Program-made: the position numbers and the translations under genes | Assembly (NCBI RefSeq): GCF_003859945.1 | Contig: NZ_RQYM01000005.1 | Coordinates: forward strand, 62,001-126,000 | DNA length: 64,000 nucleotides | Direction of reading: 5' to 3' | Source of the DNA: Leucobacter sp. OH1287 | GTDB lineage: Bacteria; Actinomycetota; Actinomycetes; Actinomycetales; Microbacteriaceae | Notes under the pieces: model-generated | What the model saw: the letters and a program-made list of their open reading frames with translations, nothing else | Told to the model about the DNA's origin: nothing | Database searches by the model: none | Shown here: positions 8,217 through 16,917 of the stretch, one piece after another | How the letters are laid out: the number at the start of each line of letters is the position of its first letter | How positions within the stretch are numbered: the first letter of the stretch is position 1

Positions 8217-9416
8217 CTAACCGCCGCTGTCGTCCCGCTCGGCGTCCGCGAGCTCGGTGAAATCAATGTTGTCGGAGCTGCGCGACTCCAGCCAGCCGTC
8301 CGGCAGGTGCGGGCGTTTTGCCCTGCCTGCGCGCCCGCGCGGGCCCTCGGCGCCCTGCTCAGGATACGGCAGTGAGCGATCCATCTGCGCAAAAATCTCG
8401 TCCATGTGGGCAAAATCTAAAACCCCAGCAAGCGCCCGCCTGACATCACCGCCGACACTGTAGCCCTTAAAATACCACGCCATGTGCTTGCGAATATCAC
8501 GGTGCGCGTGCGCCTCATCACCGCCGAAGAAATCAACCAGCAGCTCCGTATGACGCCGAACCGCGTCCATTACCTCACCGAGCGGCGGAGCGGCCGCGGC
8601 CGCGTTCGCCTCCTCCCAGCTGATCTCCCCCGCGCGCGCCTTAAAAGCGGCGGTCAGGTCGCCAAACAGCCAGGGCCTGCCGAGACAGCCGCGCCCAACA
8701 ACAACCCCGTCACAACCGGTGTGTTCAACCATGCGGATCGCATCAGCCGCCGACCAAATATCGCCGTTGCCAAGCACCGGCACCCCGTTAACCGCCTGTT
8801 TCAGTTCCGCAATCGCGTCCCAGTCGGCCTTCCCGGAATAGTGCTCAGCCATTGTGCGACCGTGCAGCGCAATCGCGGCAACACCCGCGTCCGCCGCCAT
8901 CTTTCCGGCGTCGAGGAACGTCAGGTGATCCTGGTCGATCCCCTTACGCATTTTGATGGTCAGGGGCAGATTACCCGCCGCCTTCACAGCCTGTTTCACA
9001 ATCGCCGCAAACAGATCCTGTTTCCAGGGCAGGGCGGATCCACCCCCCTTGCGAGTCACCTTGGGAACCGGGCACCCGAAGTTGAGGTCGATGTGGTCCG
9101 CGAGATCATCGTCAACAATCATTGTCACAGCCTGAGCAATGGTTTTCGGGTCAACCCCGTAAAGCTGGATTGAGCGGGGTTTTTCAGACTCGTGGAACTG
9201 GATCAGCCGCAGCGTGTTCGGGGTGCGCTCAACGAGGGCGCGGCTGGTAATCATCTCGCTAACAAACAGTCCCTCACCGTATTCGCGGCACAGTCTCCGG
9301 TAGGCGGTGTTTGTGATCCCCGCCATCGGCGCGAGCTCAACCGGCACGGGCAGCTCAATATTGCCGATCCGCAGTTTTTCTGCAGTCACAGCTGTGGGTT
9401 TTAGGGACTCTATCAT
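8217..9416 (-). CDS. dusB: tRNA-dihydrouridine synthase, DusB type
   Basis: An FMN-dependent enzyme that reduces uridines in the tRNA D-loop with NADPH. The TIM-barrel core begins at IELPVPVELAPMAGITN. The catalytic Cys is C115 in NFGCPVPKV (numbered from ATG 9416), followed by RKGGGSAL, and GNGDIWS and VVGRGCLGRPW are the usual FMN-phosphate loops. The frame is open to 9491, but that would overlap the end of uppS, so I place the start at ATG 9416, 16 bases after the uppS stop. The last 50 or so residues are polar and charged and extend past the family core. Confidence 0.93.
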   Translation of the reverse strand: MIESLKPTAVTAEKLRIGNIELPVPVELAPMAGITNTAYRRLCREYGEGLFVSEMITSRALVERTPNTLRLIQFHESEKPRSIQLYGVDPKTIAQAVTMIVDDDLADHIDLNFGCPVPKVTRKGGGSALPWKQDLFAAIVKQAVKAAGNLPLTIKMRKGIDQDHLTFLDAGKMAADAGVAAIALHGRTMAEHYSGKADWDAIAELKQAVNGVPVLGNGDIWSAADAIRMVEHTGCDGVVVGRGCLGRPWLFGDLTAAFKARAGEISWEEANAAAAAPPLGEVMDAVRRHTELLVDFFGGDEAHAHRDIRKHMAWYFKGYSVGGDVRRALAGVLDFAHMDEIFAQMDRSLPYPEQGAEGPRGRAGRAKRPHLPDGWLESRSSDNIDFTELADAERDDSGG

Positions 9417-9432
9417 AGGGCGTCTGCTCTCG

Positions 9433-10212
9433 CTAGCTCGGCTGGTCGGTTGCGCCGCCGAAACGGCGATCGCGTTTGGTGTAACTGTCAATGCACTGCC
9501 AGAGGTCCTCGCGGGTGAAATCTGGCCAGAGGGTTTCTGTGAACATCAGCTCCGCGTAGGCGCTCTGCCACATCAAAAAATTGCTTGTCCGCTGCTCTCC
9601 GGAGGTGCGGATCATCAGGTCAACGTTCGGCATCTCGGGCACATACAGGTGTTTTTCGATTGTCCGCTCACTTATGCGTGAAGGGGTTAGGGTGCCCTCG
9701 GCAACCTCGGCGGCGATGCTGCGAACCGCGTCAACCAGTTCGTTGCGGCCGCCGTAGTTAACGCACATGGAGAGGGTTAAACCGGTGTTGCCGCGGGTGC
9801 GCTCCTCGGCAACCCTGAGCTCTTTTAACACGCTCAGCCACAGCCGCGGCTTCCGGCCAGCCCAGCGCATGCGGACGTTCCAGCTGTGCAGCTGTTCCCG
9901 GCGATCGCGTAAAACCTGACGGTTAAAGCCCATTAAAAAACGCACCTCATCGGGTGATCGCCGCCAGTTCTCGGTTGAGAAGGCGTAAACGCTGAGGTGT
10001 TTAACCCCCGCTTGGACAGCGCCGGCAACAACGTCGAGCAGCGCTTTTTCGCCCTGTTTGTGACCCTCAACCCGGGTGAGGCCGCGCTGGTTTGCCCACC
10101 TGCCGTTACCGTCCATCACAATCGCGATGTGCTGGGGCACCTCACCGACAAACTGGGATGGCCTAACGCCGGTCCAGTCGACCGGTAACAGCTCAGTAGC
10201 GCGCTTGGGCAT
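9433..10212 (-). CDS. uppS: Isoprenyl transferase (undecaprenyl/decaprenyl diphosphate synthase)
   Basis: A cis-prenyltransferase that condenses isopentenyl units to make the polyprenyl carrier for peptidoglycan and other wall polymers. The catalytic Asp is in MDGNGRWA (33-40), substrate-binding FSTENW is at 78-83, and the C-terminal [15 protein letters not shown] stretch (from 202) carries the conserved RxSGExR motif. It has 259 residues, normal for the family. The Shine-Dalgarno AGGAGGGG lies unusually close to the ATG. It sits 25 bases after recO; recO-uppS is a common actinobacterial pair. Product chain length cannot be predicted here. Confidence 0.95.
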   Translation of the reverse strand: MPKRATELLPVDWTGVRPSQFVGEVPQHIAIVMDGNGRWANQRGLTRVEGHKQGEKALLDVVAGAVQAGVKHLSVYAFSTENWRRSPDEVRFLMGFNRQVLRDRREQLHSWNVRMRWAGRKPRLWLSVLKELRVAEERTRGNTGLTLSMCVNYGGRNELVDAVRSIAAEVAEGTLTPSRISERTIEKHLYVPEMPNVDLMIRTSGEQRTSNFLMWQSAYAELMFTETLWPDFTREDLWQCIDSYTKRDRRFGGATDQPS

Positions 10213-10237
10213 ACCCCTCCTAACTCAACCTGTAATT

Positions 10238-10960
10238 TTAGTGCATTACCGTGCTATACGATTTTAAGCCGCGCTCAAGCTGCCATTTTACGTGCGCGGC
10301 AACAATCGCCGCCGCCTGGTTCGCCTCCCCCTGGGTTGCGTTCACGGTCTGTTGCCAGTCACCGCGTGAGAGGGCGCGAAGCAGCAGCATAACCTCCTTT
10401 GTAACCGCTACCGCACCGGGTTTGTGGCAGTTAGCACACAGCACCCCGCCGTGAGCAACAGAGAAATAGGCGAGATCCGCCCGTGAGCCACAAACAACGC
10501 AGCTGTCATAGTTGAGCGCCCAACCCGAGAGCGCGAGGGCCCGCAGCAGATATGAGTCGCGGATCAGGCCGGTCGGCGCCAGACCGCCTGCAAGCGCCTT
10601 TAACCCACCGGCGAGCAGATGAAACTGGTGGGCTGAGGCCTCAACCTCGGTGAGCTGCGCGGCCGTTTCAACCATAATGCTCGCCGCTTGATAGCTGCTC
10701 AGCTCGCCGCTGAGCGCGGGCGCGTAGAGGGCGATGCTCTCAACCTGTGTGATTGTGTCGAGGCTCCTGCCATGAAAGCACATAACGTCAATGTGCGAGA
10801 AAGGCTCAAGTCGTGCCCCAAACTTTGATGCGGTGCGTCTAACGCCTTTAGCAACCGCGCGAACAAGCCCGTGATTCGGCGTGAGCATTGTGATAATGCG
10901 GTCTGCCTCACCGAGTTTGTGGGTGCGTAAAACCACTGCCTGATCCCGATAGCTCGCCAC
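10238..10960 (-). CDS. recO: DNA repair protein RecO
   Basis: A mediator that loads RecA on SSB-coated single strands and anneals DNA in the RecFOR pathway. The N-terminal OB fold begins YRDQAVVLRTHKLGEADRII; a helical middle and a four-Cys zinc site (C154, C157, C175, C178) follow. Length 240 residues is normal. The start is GTG at 10960 with a weak AACAGG upstream. It lies 33 bases after ruvC, so two recombination genes are adjacent. Confidence 0.95.
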   Translation of the reverse strand: MASYRDQAVVLRTHKLGEADRIITMLTPNHGLVRAVAKGVRRTASKFGARLEPFSHIDVMCFHGRSLDTITQVESIALYAPALSGELSSYQAASIMVETAAQLTEVEASAHQFHLLAGGLKALAGGLAPTGLIRDSYLLRALALSGWALNYDSCVVCGSRADLAYFSVAHGGVLCANCHKPGAVAVTKEVMLLLRALSRGDWQQTVNATQGEANQAAAIVAAHVKWQLERGLKSYSTVMH

Positions 10961-10993
10961 CTGTTTACCCGTCCGTTAAACTATCTGCTTTAA

Positions 10994-11689
10994 CTATCTG
11001 CCGCCCGAACGGCGCGCGTTCTTGCGTCGTTTGCCGGCGCGCTGCTCAGCGGCCGCCCACACCTGCTGGGCGGGGGTGAGAGATCCTGCCGCGCTCCTCA
11101 CGGCGGGGTTTGCGGATCCACCCGCGCCCGCTGCTGCGGCGTTTAACCCGCCGGTGAACCGGTCGCGGTTTTGGCGCGCACCCGCGGAGGTGGCGCCCGC
11201 TCCGGTTACCCTCGACAGATGGTAGGCGTGGGTTAGCGCAAGCGCCAGCGCGTCGGCGGCGTCAGCGGGTTTCGGCGGTTTCGCGAGCCCGAGCATCCGG
11301 GTGACCATCGTCGCAACCTGGGTTTTATCGGCGGCGCCGTAACCGGTAACCTGCATTTTCACCTCGTTTGGGGTGTAGAGCGTCACCGGAATCTCGCGCT
11401 GCGCGGCAAGGAACATAACAATGCCCGAGATTTGCGCAACGCCCATAACACTCGGCAGGTTCTGCTGCGCAAAAACCCGTTCGAGTGCGACAGCGGCGGG
11501 TGGATCCGGCGAGTCCAGGATCCGCGCGATTGCAGACCCGAGCATGTTGAGGCGCTGCTGCAGTGGATCATCGGGTGAGCTCTGCAGCACCTCAACGTGC
11601 TCAAACTCTACCCGGCGACCTCCGAGAGCGCGCACAACCCCGATCCCACACCTTGTGAGACCGGGGTCGATGCCTAAGATCCGAGTCAT
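10994..11689 (-). CDS. ruvC: Holliday junction resolvase RuvC with a basic C-terminal extension
   Basis: A dimeric endonuclease that cuts Holliday junctions. The catalytic acids D7 (GIDPGLTRCG), E70 (ALERVFAQQN), D143 and D146 (ADAADALALALTHAY) are all present. The RuvC core ends near residue 160. A further 70 residues of low-complexity Ala/Gly/Arg follow, ending in GKRRKNARRSGGR, which could add non-specific DNA binding. It lies 20 bases downstream of yebC, as usual, but the usual followers ruvA and ruvB are absent and recO comes next. Confidence 0.95.
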   Translation of the reverse strand: MTRILGIDPGLTRCGIGVVRALGGRRVEFEHVEVLQSSPDDPLQQRLNMLGSAIARILDSPDPPAAVALERVFAQQNLPSVMGVAQISGIVMFLAAQREIPVTLYTPNEVKMQVTGYGAADKTQVATMVTRMLGLAKPPKPADAADALALALTHAYHLSRVTGAGATSAGARQNRDRFTGGLNAAAAGAGGSANPAVRSAAGSLTPAQQVWAAAEQRAGKRRKNARRSGGR

Positions 11690-11709
11690 TGGCTAACAGG
11701 ATCCGACGG

Positions 11710-12474
11710 TTAGCTGTCCTCTGCCAGCTCCGCCATAACCTCCGCAGACAGGCTGAAGTTTGAGTAGACGTTCTGCACGTCGTCCTGGTCTTCCAGTGCC
11801 TCGATGAGACGGAAAACCTTGCGAGCGGTTTCAGCGTCAATCTCAACCTTCAGGTCGGCAACAAACTCAACCTCGGCTGAGTCGTAGTCGATTCCCGCGT
11901 CAGTGAGTGCCTGGCGTGCAGCGTTCAGATCGTTGGGCTCGGTGAGCACCTCGAAGGCTTCGCCGTTTGGGGTTTCAGCAACCTCTTCTGCGCCCGCCTC
12001 CAGCACCGCGAGCATCACATCGTCCTCGCTTGTGTCTGCAGCACCGACGGTGATTACGCCCTTGCGAGCAAAGTTGTATGACACACTGCCCGGATCCGCC
12101 ATGTTGCCGCCGTTGCGGCTGACCGCGGTGCGCACCTCGGTTGCTGCGCGGTTGCGATTGTCAGTGAGACACTCAATCAATAGAGCGACACCGTTCGGGC
12201 CGTACCCCTCGTACATAATCGTCTCGTAGTTAACCGCGTCTCCGGTGAGGCCGGCACCGCGTTTAATCGCGCGATCAATGTTGTCGTTCGGCATCGACTG
12301 CTTCTTTGCCTTGTGCACAGCAAGCTCAAGCGCCGGGTTACCCTCAACGTCTGGTCCACCGATGCGAGCAGCAACCTCGATGTTTTTGGCGAGCTTCGCA
12401 AAAATGTTTGCGCGCTTCGCGTCAAGCGCTGCCTTCTTGTGTTTGGTTGTGGCCCACTTGGAGTGACCTGCCAT
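11710..12474 (-). CDS. YebC/PmpR-family protein
   Basis: A 254-residue three-domain protein starting [20 protein letters not shown], the diagnostic family opening. Members have been described as transcriptional regulators and, more recently, as factors that relieve ribosome stalling; which applies here is not decided by sequence. The acidic C-terminus ([18 protein letters not shown]) is conserved. AAGGAAA upstream of ATG 12474 is a good ribosome site. It lies between the HIT gene and ruvC in the leftward gene train; yebC-ruvC linkage is widespread. Confidence 0.95.
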   Translation of the reverse strand: MAGHSKWATTKHKKAALDAKRANIFAKLAKNIEVAARIGGPDVEGNPALELAVHKAKKQSMPNDNIDRAIKRGAGLTGDAVNYETIMYEGYGPNGVALLIECLTDNRNRAATEVRTAVSRNGGNMADPGSVSYNFARKGVITVGAADTSEDDVMLAVLEAGAEEVAETPNGEAFEVLTEPNDLNAARQALTDAGIDYDSAEVEFVADLKVEIDAETARKVFRLIEALEDQDDVQNVYSNFSLSAEVMAELAEDS

Positions 12475-12514
12475 ATTGTTTCCTTCTTATCGCTGTGTTC
12501 TGTTTAAAAAGCTG

Positions 12515-13108
12515 TTAAATTCTATCCCAGGCTGCTGCGAGTTTCTCGCGAACCTCACCGAGCAGCTGCGGCACTGCTTTTGTGCGCGCAACAATCGGCA
12601 GGAAGTTTGCGTCACCGTGCCAGCGTGGCACAATGTGCTGGTGCAGGTGCGCTGCAATCCCGGCACCGGCAACCTCTCCCTGGTTCATGCCGATGTTGTA
12701 GCCGTGGCAGCCACTCACTTCTTTTAACACCTCCATCGCCCGCTGGGTTAGCTCCGCAATCTCGGCGGTTTCTGCAGCGGTTGCCTCCGTGTAGCTGGCA
12801 ATATGCCGGTATGGGCATACCAGCAGGTGTCCGCCGTTGTAGGGGTAGAGGTTTAGCAGCACAAAAGCGGTTTTGCCGCGCGCAACGATCAGGCCGCGCT
12901 CGTCCTCGCCCGCAGGCGCTGCACAAAACGGGCAGTTGCTCTCGTCCGCCTGCGTGTGGTCGCCAACATAAACCATGCGGTGAGGAACCCACAGCCGGGA
13001 AAACCCGTCGGGGGCTCCGGCAGCGAACTCCGCTTCGCGGTGGATCAGCGGATCCGCCCCGCCCGTCTCGTGCTCAGCCATACTAGATTCCCGATCAGTT
13101 AGCTTCAC
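12515..13108 (-). CDS. HIT-family hydrolase/phosphorylase (Ap4A phosphorylase-like)
   Basis: The histidine-triad motif HLHQHIVP (154-161) and upstream LNLYPYNGGHLLVCPYRH segment define a nucleotide-binding HIT protein. A CPFC pair (59-62) suggests a zinc site, as in the actinobacterial diadenosine tetraphosphate phosphorylase branch, whose gene also lies next to thrS in Mycobacterium. The frame starts at GTG 13108, 21 bases after the thrS stop; ATG at 13081 would give a 188-residue protein and is also plausible. Cleavage of Ap4A-type dinucleotides made by aminoacyl-tRNA synthetases would suit its place behind thrS, but this is inference. Confidence 0.9.
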   Translation of the reverse strand: MKLTDRESSMAEHETGGADPLIHREAEFAAGAPDGFSRLWVPHRMVYVGDHTQADESNCPFCAAPAGEDERGLIVARGKTAFVLLNLYPYNGGHLLVCPYRHIASYTEATAAETAEIAELTQRAMEVLKEVSGCHGYNIGMNQGEVAGAGIAAHLHQHIVPRWHGDANFLPIVARTKAVPQLLGEVREKLAAAWDRI

Positions 13109-13129
13109 TGTTGTTAACTTCGCAGTCCG

Positions 13130-15094
13130 CTAGTCTTGCCAGGCGGTGTTGACCTGCTCGTGCGATTTGATCGCGTTAACGATCCGCTCAATCGCCTCAG
13201 CAACCGGCACACCGTTAAGCTGTGAGCCGTCACGGAAGCGGAAGCTGACCGCGCCAGCGGAGCGATCATCCTCACCGGCGATCAGCTGGAACGGCACCTT
13301 AGCTTTGGTGTGGGTGCGAATCTTCTTCGGCATCCGGTCAAAGCTGTGGTCAACCTCGGCGCGCACGCCACGCTCCCGCAGCTGCGCGATAACACCGTCA
13401 AGATACTCTCCGTACTCCTCAGCTACCGGGATGCCAACAACCTGCTGCGGCGCTAGCCAAACAGGGAAGGCTCCCGCGTAGTGCTCTAGCAGAATCGCAA
13501 AGAAGCGCTCAATCGAGCCGAGCAGGGCGCGGTGGATCATAACCGGCCGCTTCCTGGTGCCGTCGGCGGCTGCATACTCCAGCTCAAACAGCTCCGGCTG
13601 GTTGAAATCAAGCTGCACGGTGCTCAGCTGCCAGGTGCGGCCGATTGCGTCGCGCGCCTGGACCGAGATCTTCGGACCGTAGAACGCTGCGCCGCCCGGA
13701 TCCGCCACCAAATCAAGACCGGATTCTTCACCAATCTTTTGCAGCATCGCCTCGGCTGTCTCCCACTGCTCAACAGAGCCGACAAACTTTTCTGGATCGC
13801 GGGTTGACAGCTCCAGGTAGAAGTCGCTGAGGCCGTAGCCGCGCAGGGTCTCAAACACGAACTCTAGCTGGCGTTTAATCTCGTCGCTCACCTGCTCGTC
13901 GGTGACGTAGATGTGTGCGTCATCCTGGGTGAGGCCGCGCACGCGGGTGAGGCCTGCGAGGGTGCCGCTCTTTTCGTAGCGGTAGACGGTGCCGAACTCC
14001 GCGAGCCGGAGCGGCAGTTCACGGTAGCTTCTAGCGCGTGCCCGATAGATCAGGTTGTGGAACGGGCAGTTCATCGGCTTCAGGTAGTAGTCCTGACCGG
14101 GCTTAATCACCTTACCCGCGTCGTCCTTCACCTCGTCCAGGTGCATCGCCGGGAACATTCCATCTTTGTACCAGTTGAGGTGCTGGCTGGTTTCAAACAG
14201 CTGACCCTTGGTGATGTGCGGGGTGTTAACCAGCTCATAGTCTGCCTTCAGCAGCTGCTCACGCAGGTAGTTCTCCATCTCGTGGCGGATAATGCCGCCC
14301 TTCGGGTGGAACACGGCAAGGCCAGAGCCGATCTCGTCGGGGAAGCTGAACAGGTCAAGCTCGACACCGAGTTTGCGGTGGTCGCGCTTCAGCGCCTCCT
14401 CCAGGCGGGTCTGGTAGTCGCGCAGCTCTTCCTTGGTTGGCCACGCGGTTCCGTAAACACGCTGCAGCTGCGGGTTCTTCTCACTGCCACGCCAGTATGC
14501 GGCGGCGGTGCGCATCAGCGCCCAGCCGTTACCGATCAACCGGGTGTTTGGCAGGTGCGGCCCGCGACAGAGGTCCTTCCAGCAGACCTCGCCGGTTTTT
14601 GGATCCACATTGTCGTAGATGGTTAGCTCAGCGCCGCCAACCTCAACGCTCTCGTTATCGTCACCCGGGTTGCTGCCTTTTAGACCGATCAGCTCCAGTT
14701 TGTAGGGCTCGCTGGCGAGCTCAGCGCGTGCTTCTTCCTCGGTGACAACCCGGCGAACAAACCGCTGCCCCTGTTTGATGATGCGCTGCATCTCCTTAGT
14801 CAGCGCCTTCAAATCCTCCGGGGTGAACGCCTCCTCCGGGTCGAAGTCGTAGTAGAAACCGTCTTTAATCGGCGGACCAATTCCGAGCTTGGTTTCGGGG
14901 TTGATGTTCTGCACCGCCTGCGCGAGCACGTGCGCAGCGCTGTGCCTGAGAATGTCTAGTCCGTCAGGCGAATCGATTATTACAGGTTCAACAGCGTCAC
15001 CGTCGGTCACGGTTGCTGCAAGGTCTTTCAGCTCACCGTTAACACGCATCGCAACGACGTTGCGGTCAGAAAACAGTTCAAAACCGTCTGCCAC
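13130..15094 (-). CDS. thrS: Threonyl-tRNA synthetase
   Basis: Charges tRNA-Thr. In 654 residues: a compact N-terminal TGS-like domain, the editing domain with [10 protein letters not shown] (51-60) and DLCRGPH (174-180), the class II catalytic core with the zinc-binding [12 protein letters not shown] segment, and the C-terminal anticodon-binding domain ([13 protein letters not shown] onward). The GTG start at 15094 has GGAG nine bases upstream. It heads the long leftward gene train. The 71-base gap to the divergent dsbA-like gene is too short for a T-box leader and I see none. Confidence 0.97.
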   Translation of the reverse strand: MADGFELFSDRNVVAMRVNGELKDLAATVTDGDAVEPVIIDSPDGLDILRHSAAHVLAQAVQNINPETKLGIGPPIKDGFYYDFDPEEAFTPEDLKALTKEMQRIIKQGQRFVRRVVTEEEARAELASEPYKLELIGLKGSNPGDDNESVEVGGAELTIYDNVDPKTGEVCWKDLCRGPHLPNTRLIGNGWALMRTAAAYWRGSEKNPQLQRVYGTAWPTKEELRDYQTRLEEALKRDHRKLGVELDLFSFPDEIGSGLAVFHPKGGIIRHEMENYLREQLLKADYELVNTPHITKGQLFETSQHLNWYKDGMFPAMHLDEVKDDAGKVIKPGQDYYLKPMNCPFHNLIYRARARSYRELPLRLAEFGTVYRYEKSGTLAGLTRVRGLTQDDAHIYVTDEQVSDEIKRQLEFVFETLRGYGLSDFYLELSTRDPEKFVGSVEQWETAEAMLQKIGEESGLDLVADPGGAAFYGPKISVQARDAIGRTWQLSTVQLDFNQPELFELEYAAADGTRKRPVMIHRALLGSIERFFAILLEHYAGAFPVWLAPQQVVGIPVAEEYGEYLDGVIAQLRERGVRAEVDHSFDRMPKKIRTHTKAKVPFQLIAGEDDRSAGAVSFRFRDGSQLNGVPVAEAIERIVNAIKSHEQVNTAWQD

Positions 15095-15165
15095 CTGGAT
15101 CTCCTAGCAAAGAAAATTTACAATTTAACCCTACAAGTTTACAGGCGTAAGCTAGGCTTGTCTCT

Positions 15166-15897
15166 GTGAACACCGCAGAGAACAGCAACAGAAATTTGAA
15201 GCGACTGGTTTTCGCACTCTTCGGCGTTGTCGTGGTTTTGGCCGCGCTGCTGATTGTGCAGCTCACTCGCCAGTCTCCGGCAACACTAGAAAACCAGCCG
15301 TCAACAGGCACAACCGCGGATGCCGCGAAGGGTGATAGCGCCAGCGGCGGCAATGCCGGGCAGGTAAGCACACACCCCGCAGCGATGACTATCGGCGACC
15401 CGGACGCACCGGTTGTGCTGCGGGAGTGGGTTGATATGGGCTGCCCTTACTGTGCCCTGTTTACCACCGACACGCTGCCAACACTAATTTCCGAGTATGT
15501 TGACACCAAGCAGGTTCGCATCGAAGTGAATGTTGTTTCCTTCTTCGGCGAGGGATCCGACCGCGGCGCCGTGGCTGCCCACGAGGCCGCTGACCAGGGA
15601 CGTTTCAAGGAGTTCCTTGACGTCGTGTACGCGGCAGCCCCGGAGGGTAAACACCCGGATCTCACCGAGGCAGAACTGGTTGAGTTCGCGAAACAGGCTG
15701 GGATTAAAGACATTACGGCTTTTGAGGCGGCGCTTGCGGATCCTGCAAACCTGGCACGTGTGCAGAAAGAAACCGCAGCCGCCCAAGCTGTCGGTGTCAC
15801 CAGTGTGCCGTTCTTTGCAATCGGTAATCAGGGAATTGCTGGCGCGCAGCCGGTCAGCGTGTTCCGTGATTTTATTAGCTCACAGGGCGGCAGTTAA
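15166..15897 (+). CDS. Membrane-anchored DsbA/thioredoxin-fold oxidoreductase
   Basis: A thiol-disulfide oxidoreductase facing outside the cell. A basic N-terminus is followed by one membrane helix (about 13-33), a disordered Thr/Ser/Gly linker (40-70), then a thioredoxin fold with active-site CPYC (93-96) and a cis-Pro in VTSVPFF near residue 215. The 243-residue layout matches actinobacterial DsbA-like proteins. GTG 15166 has no strong Shine-Dalgarno, and a possible -10 (TAGGCT) lies close to it, so the transcript may be nearly leaderless. The ccdA gene starts three bases after its stop, so the pair should be co-transcribed. Confidence 0.9.
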   Translation: MNTAENSNRNLKRLVFALFGVVVVLAALLIVQLTRQSPATLENQPSTGTTADAAKGDSASGGNAGQVSTHPAAMTIGDPDAPVVLREWVDMGCPYCALFTTDTLPTLISEYVDTKQVRIEVNVVSFFGEGSDRGAVAAHEAADQGRFKEFLDVVYAAAPEGKHPDLTEAELVEFAKQAGIKDITAFEAALADPANLARVQKETAAAQAVGVTSVPFFAIGNQGIAGAQPVSVFRDFISSQGGS

Positions 15898-15900
15898 ACC

Positions 15901-16740
15901 GTGCAGCTGACACTGCTCGGTGCTTTCGTGGGCGGGGTGCTAACGCTGTTAAGCCCCTGCTCGGCGATGCTGCTACCCGCGTTTTTCGCCTACGCCTTTA
16001 ACGCGCCCGGCAGGCTGGTTCAGCGAACCCTCGTGTTCTTTCTCGGGCTCTGCACAACCCTTGTGCCGCTCGGTGTGCTCGCTTCATCGCTCGGCGCGCT
16101 GCTCAATCAGCATCGTTTCCTGCTGGTGAATCTCGGCGGTGCGCTGTTAATCGTGCTCGGTCTGGTGCTGCTTTTTGACATTCAGCTGCCGATAATCGGC
16201 AGGCTGTTTGGTGCGAGCAGATCACAGGTGAGACAGGGAACGGGTGCCGCCGCCGTGTTTGCTCTCGGCACAATCTACGGGCTCGCGGGCGTTTGCGCGG
16301 GTCCGCTTCTCGGTGCCGCACTCACCTTCGCGGCTTTCTCCCCCAGTGTGTTCAGCGGTGCGCTGATCCTTGCGGTGTTCGCGCTCGGAATGACCGCGCC
16401 GTTGCTGCTGCTCAGCCTGCTGTGGCAGCGGGTGCCCGCGATCCGCGACCTGGTAAGGCCTAGAGAGATTAAAATCGGGCGTATCCACACAACCCTGACC
16501 GCTGTAATCGGCGGGCTTCTAACCATCGCCGTGGGTGTTTTAATGATTGTTTCCCGAGGCACAACCGCGCTCGGCGGACTGCTGCCAACGGCAACACAGT
16601 CGCAGCTTGAAAACTGGGTGCTGGAGCACACAAACGCCGCACCGGGCTGGCTGTTCCCGGTTATTGCCGCTGCTGTTTTGCTTGGCTATTTTGGGTCGCG
16701 GATCCTTTACAAGCGGCGCCTTGTAGCACCTGACAAATAA
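15901..16740 (+). CDS. ccdA: CcdA/DsbD-like cytochrome c biogenesis membrane protein
   Basis: Carries electrons across the membrane from cytoplasmic thioredoxin to an outside thiol protein, probably the DsbA-like partner immediately upstream. It has about six to seven membrane helices in 279 residues, with the paired redox Cys in SPCSAMLLP (C20) and GVCAGPLLG (C132). The start is GTG 15901. No cytochrome c assembly genes (resB, resC) are next to it, so a general role in extracytoplasmic disulfide control is as likely as heme attachment. Confidence 0.9.
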   Translation: MQLTLLGAFVGGVLTLLSPCSAMLLPAFFAYAFNAPGRLVQRTLVFFLGLCTTLVPLGVLASSLGALLNQHRFLLVNLGGALLIVLGLVLLFDIQLPIIGRLFGASRSQVRQGTGAAAVFALGTIYGLAGVCAGPLLGAALTFAAFSPSVFSGALILAVFALGMTAPLLLLSLLWQRVPAIRDLVRPREIKIGRIHTTLTAVIGGLLTIAVGVLMIVSRGTTALGGLLPTATQSQLENWVLEHTNAAPGWLFPVIAAAVLLGYFGSRILYKRRLVAPDK

Positions 16741-16917
16741 CGCATCAATTCCCCCGCTGCTCTATTTAAAACTACGGGTCAAAGCGGTTTTTAGTTTCTT
16801 CCTGGGCTCTCTGTTTGTTAGTATTTAACCAGCGTGCTAACCGCTGTTTACTGTGATGTTAACGCCGGTTAAAACGTAATGGTTACAGTGTGGTTGTCAT
16901 TACCAGGAAGGAACACC

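Noticed and set aside
15095-15165. A T-box leader for thrS
   Set aside because: The 71-base divergent gap is too short and lacks the T-box consensus and anti-terminator.
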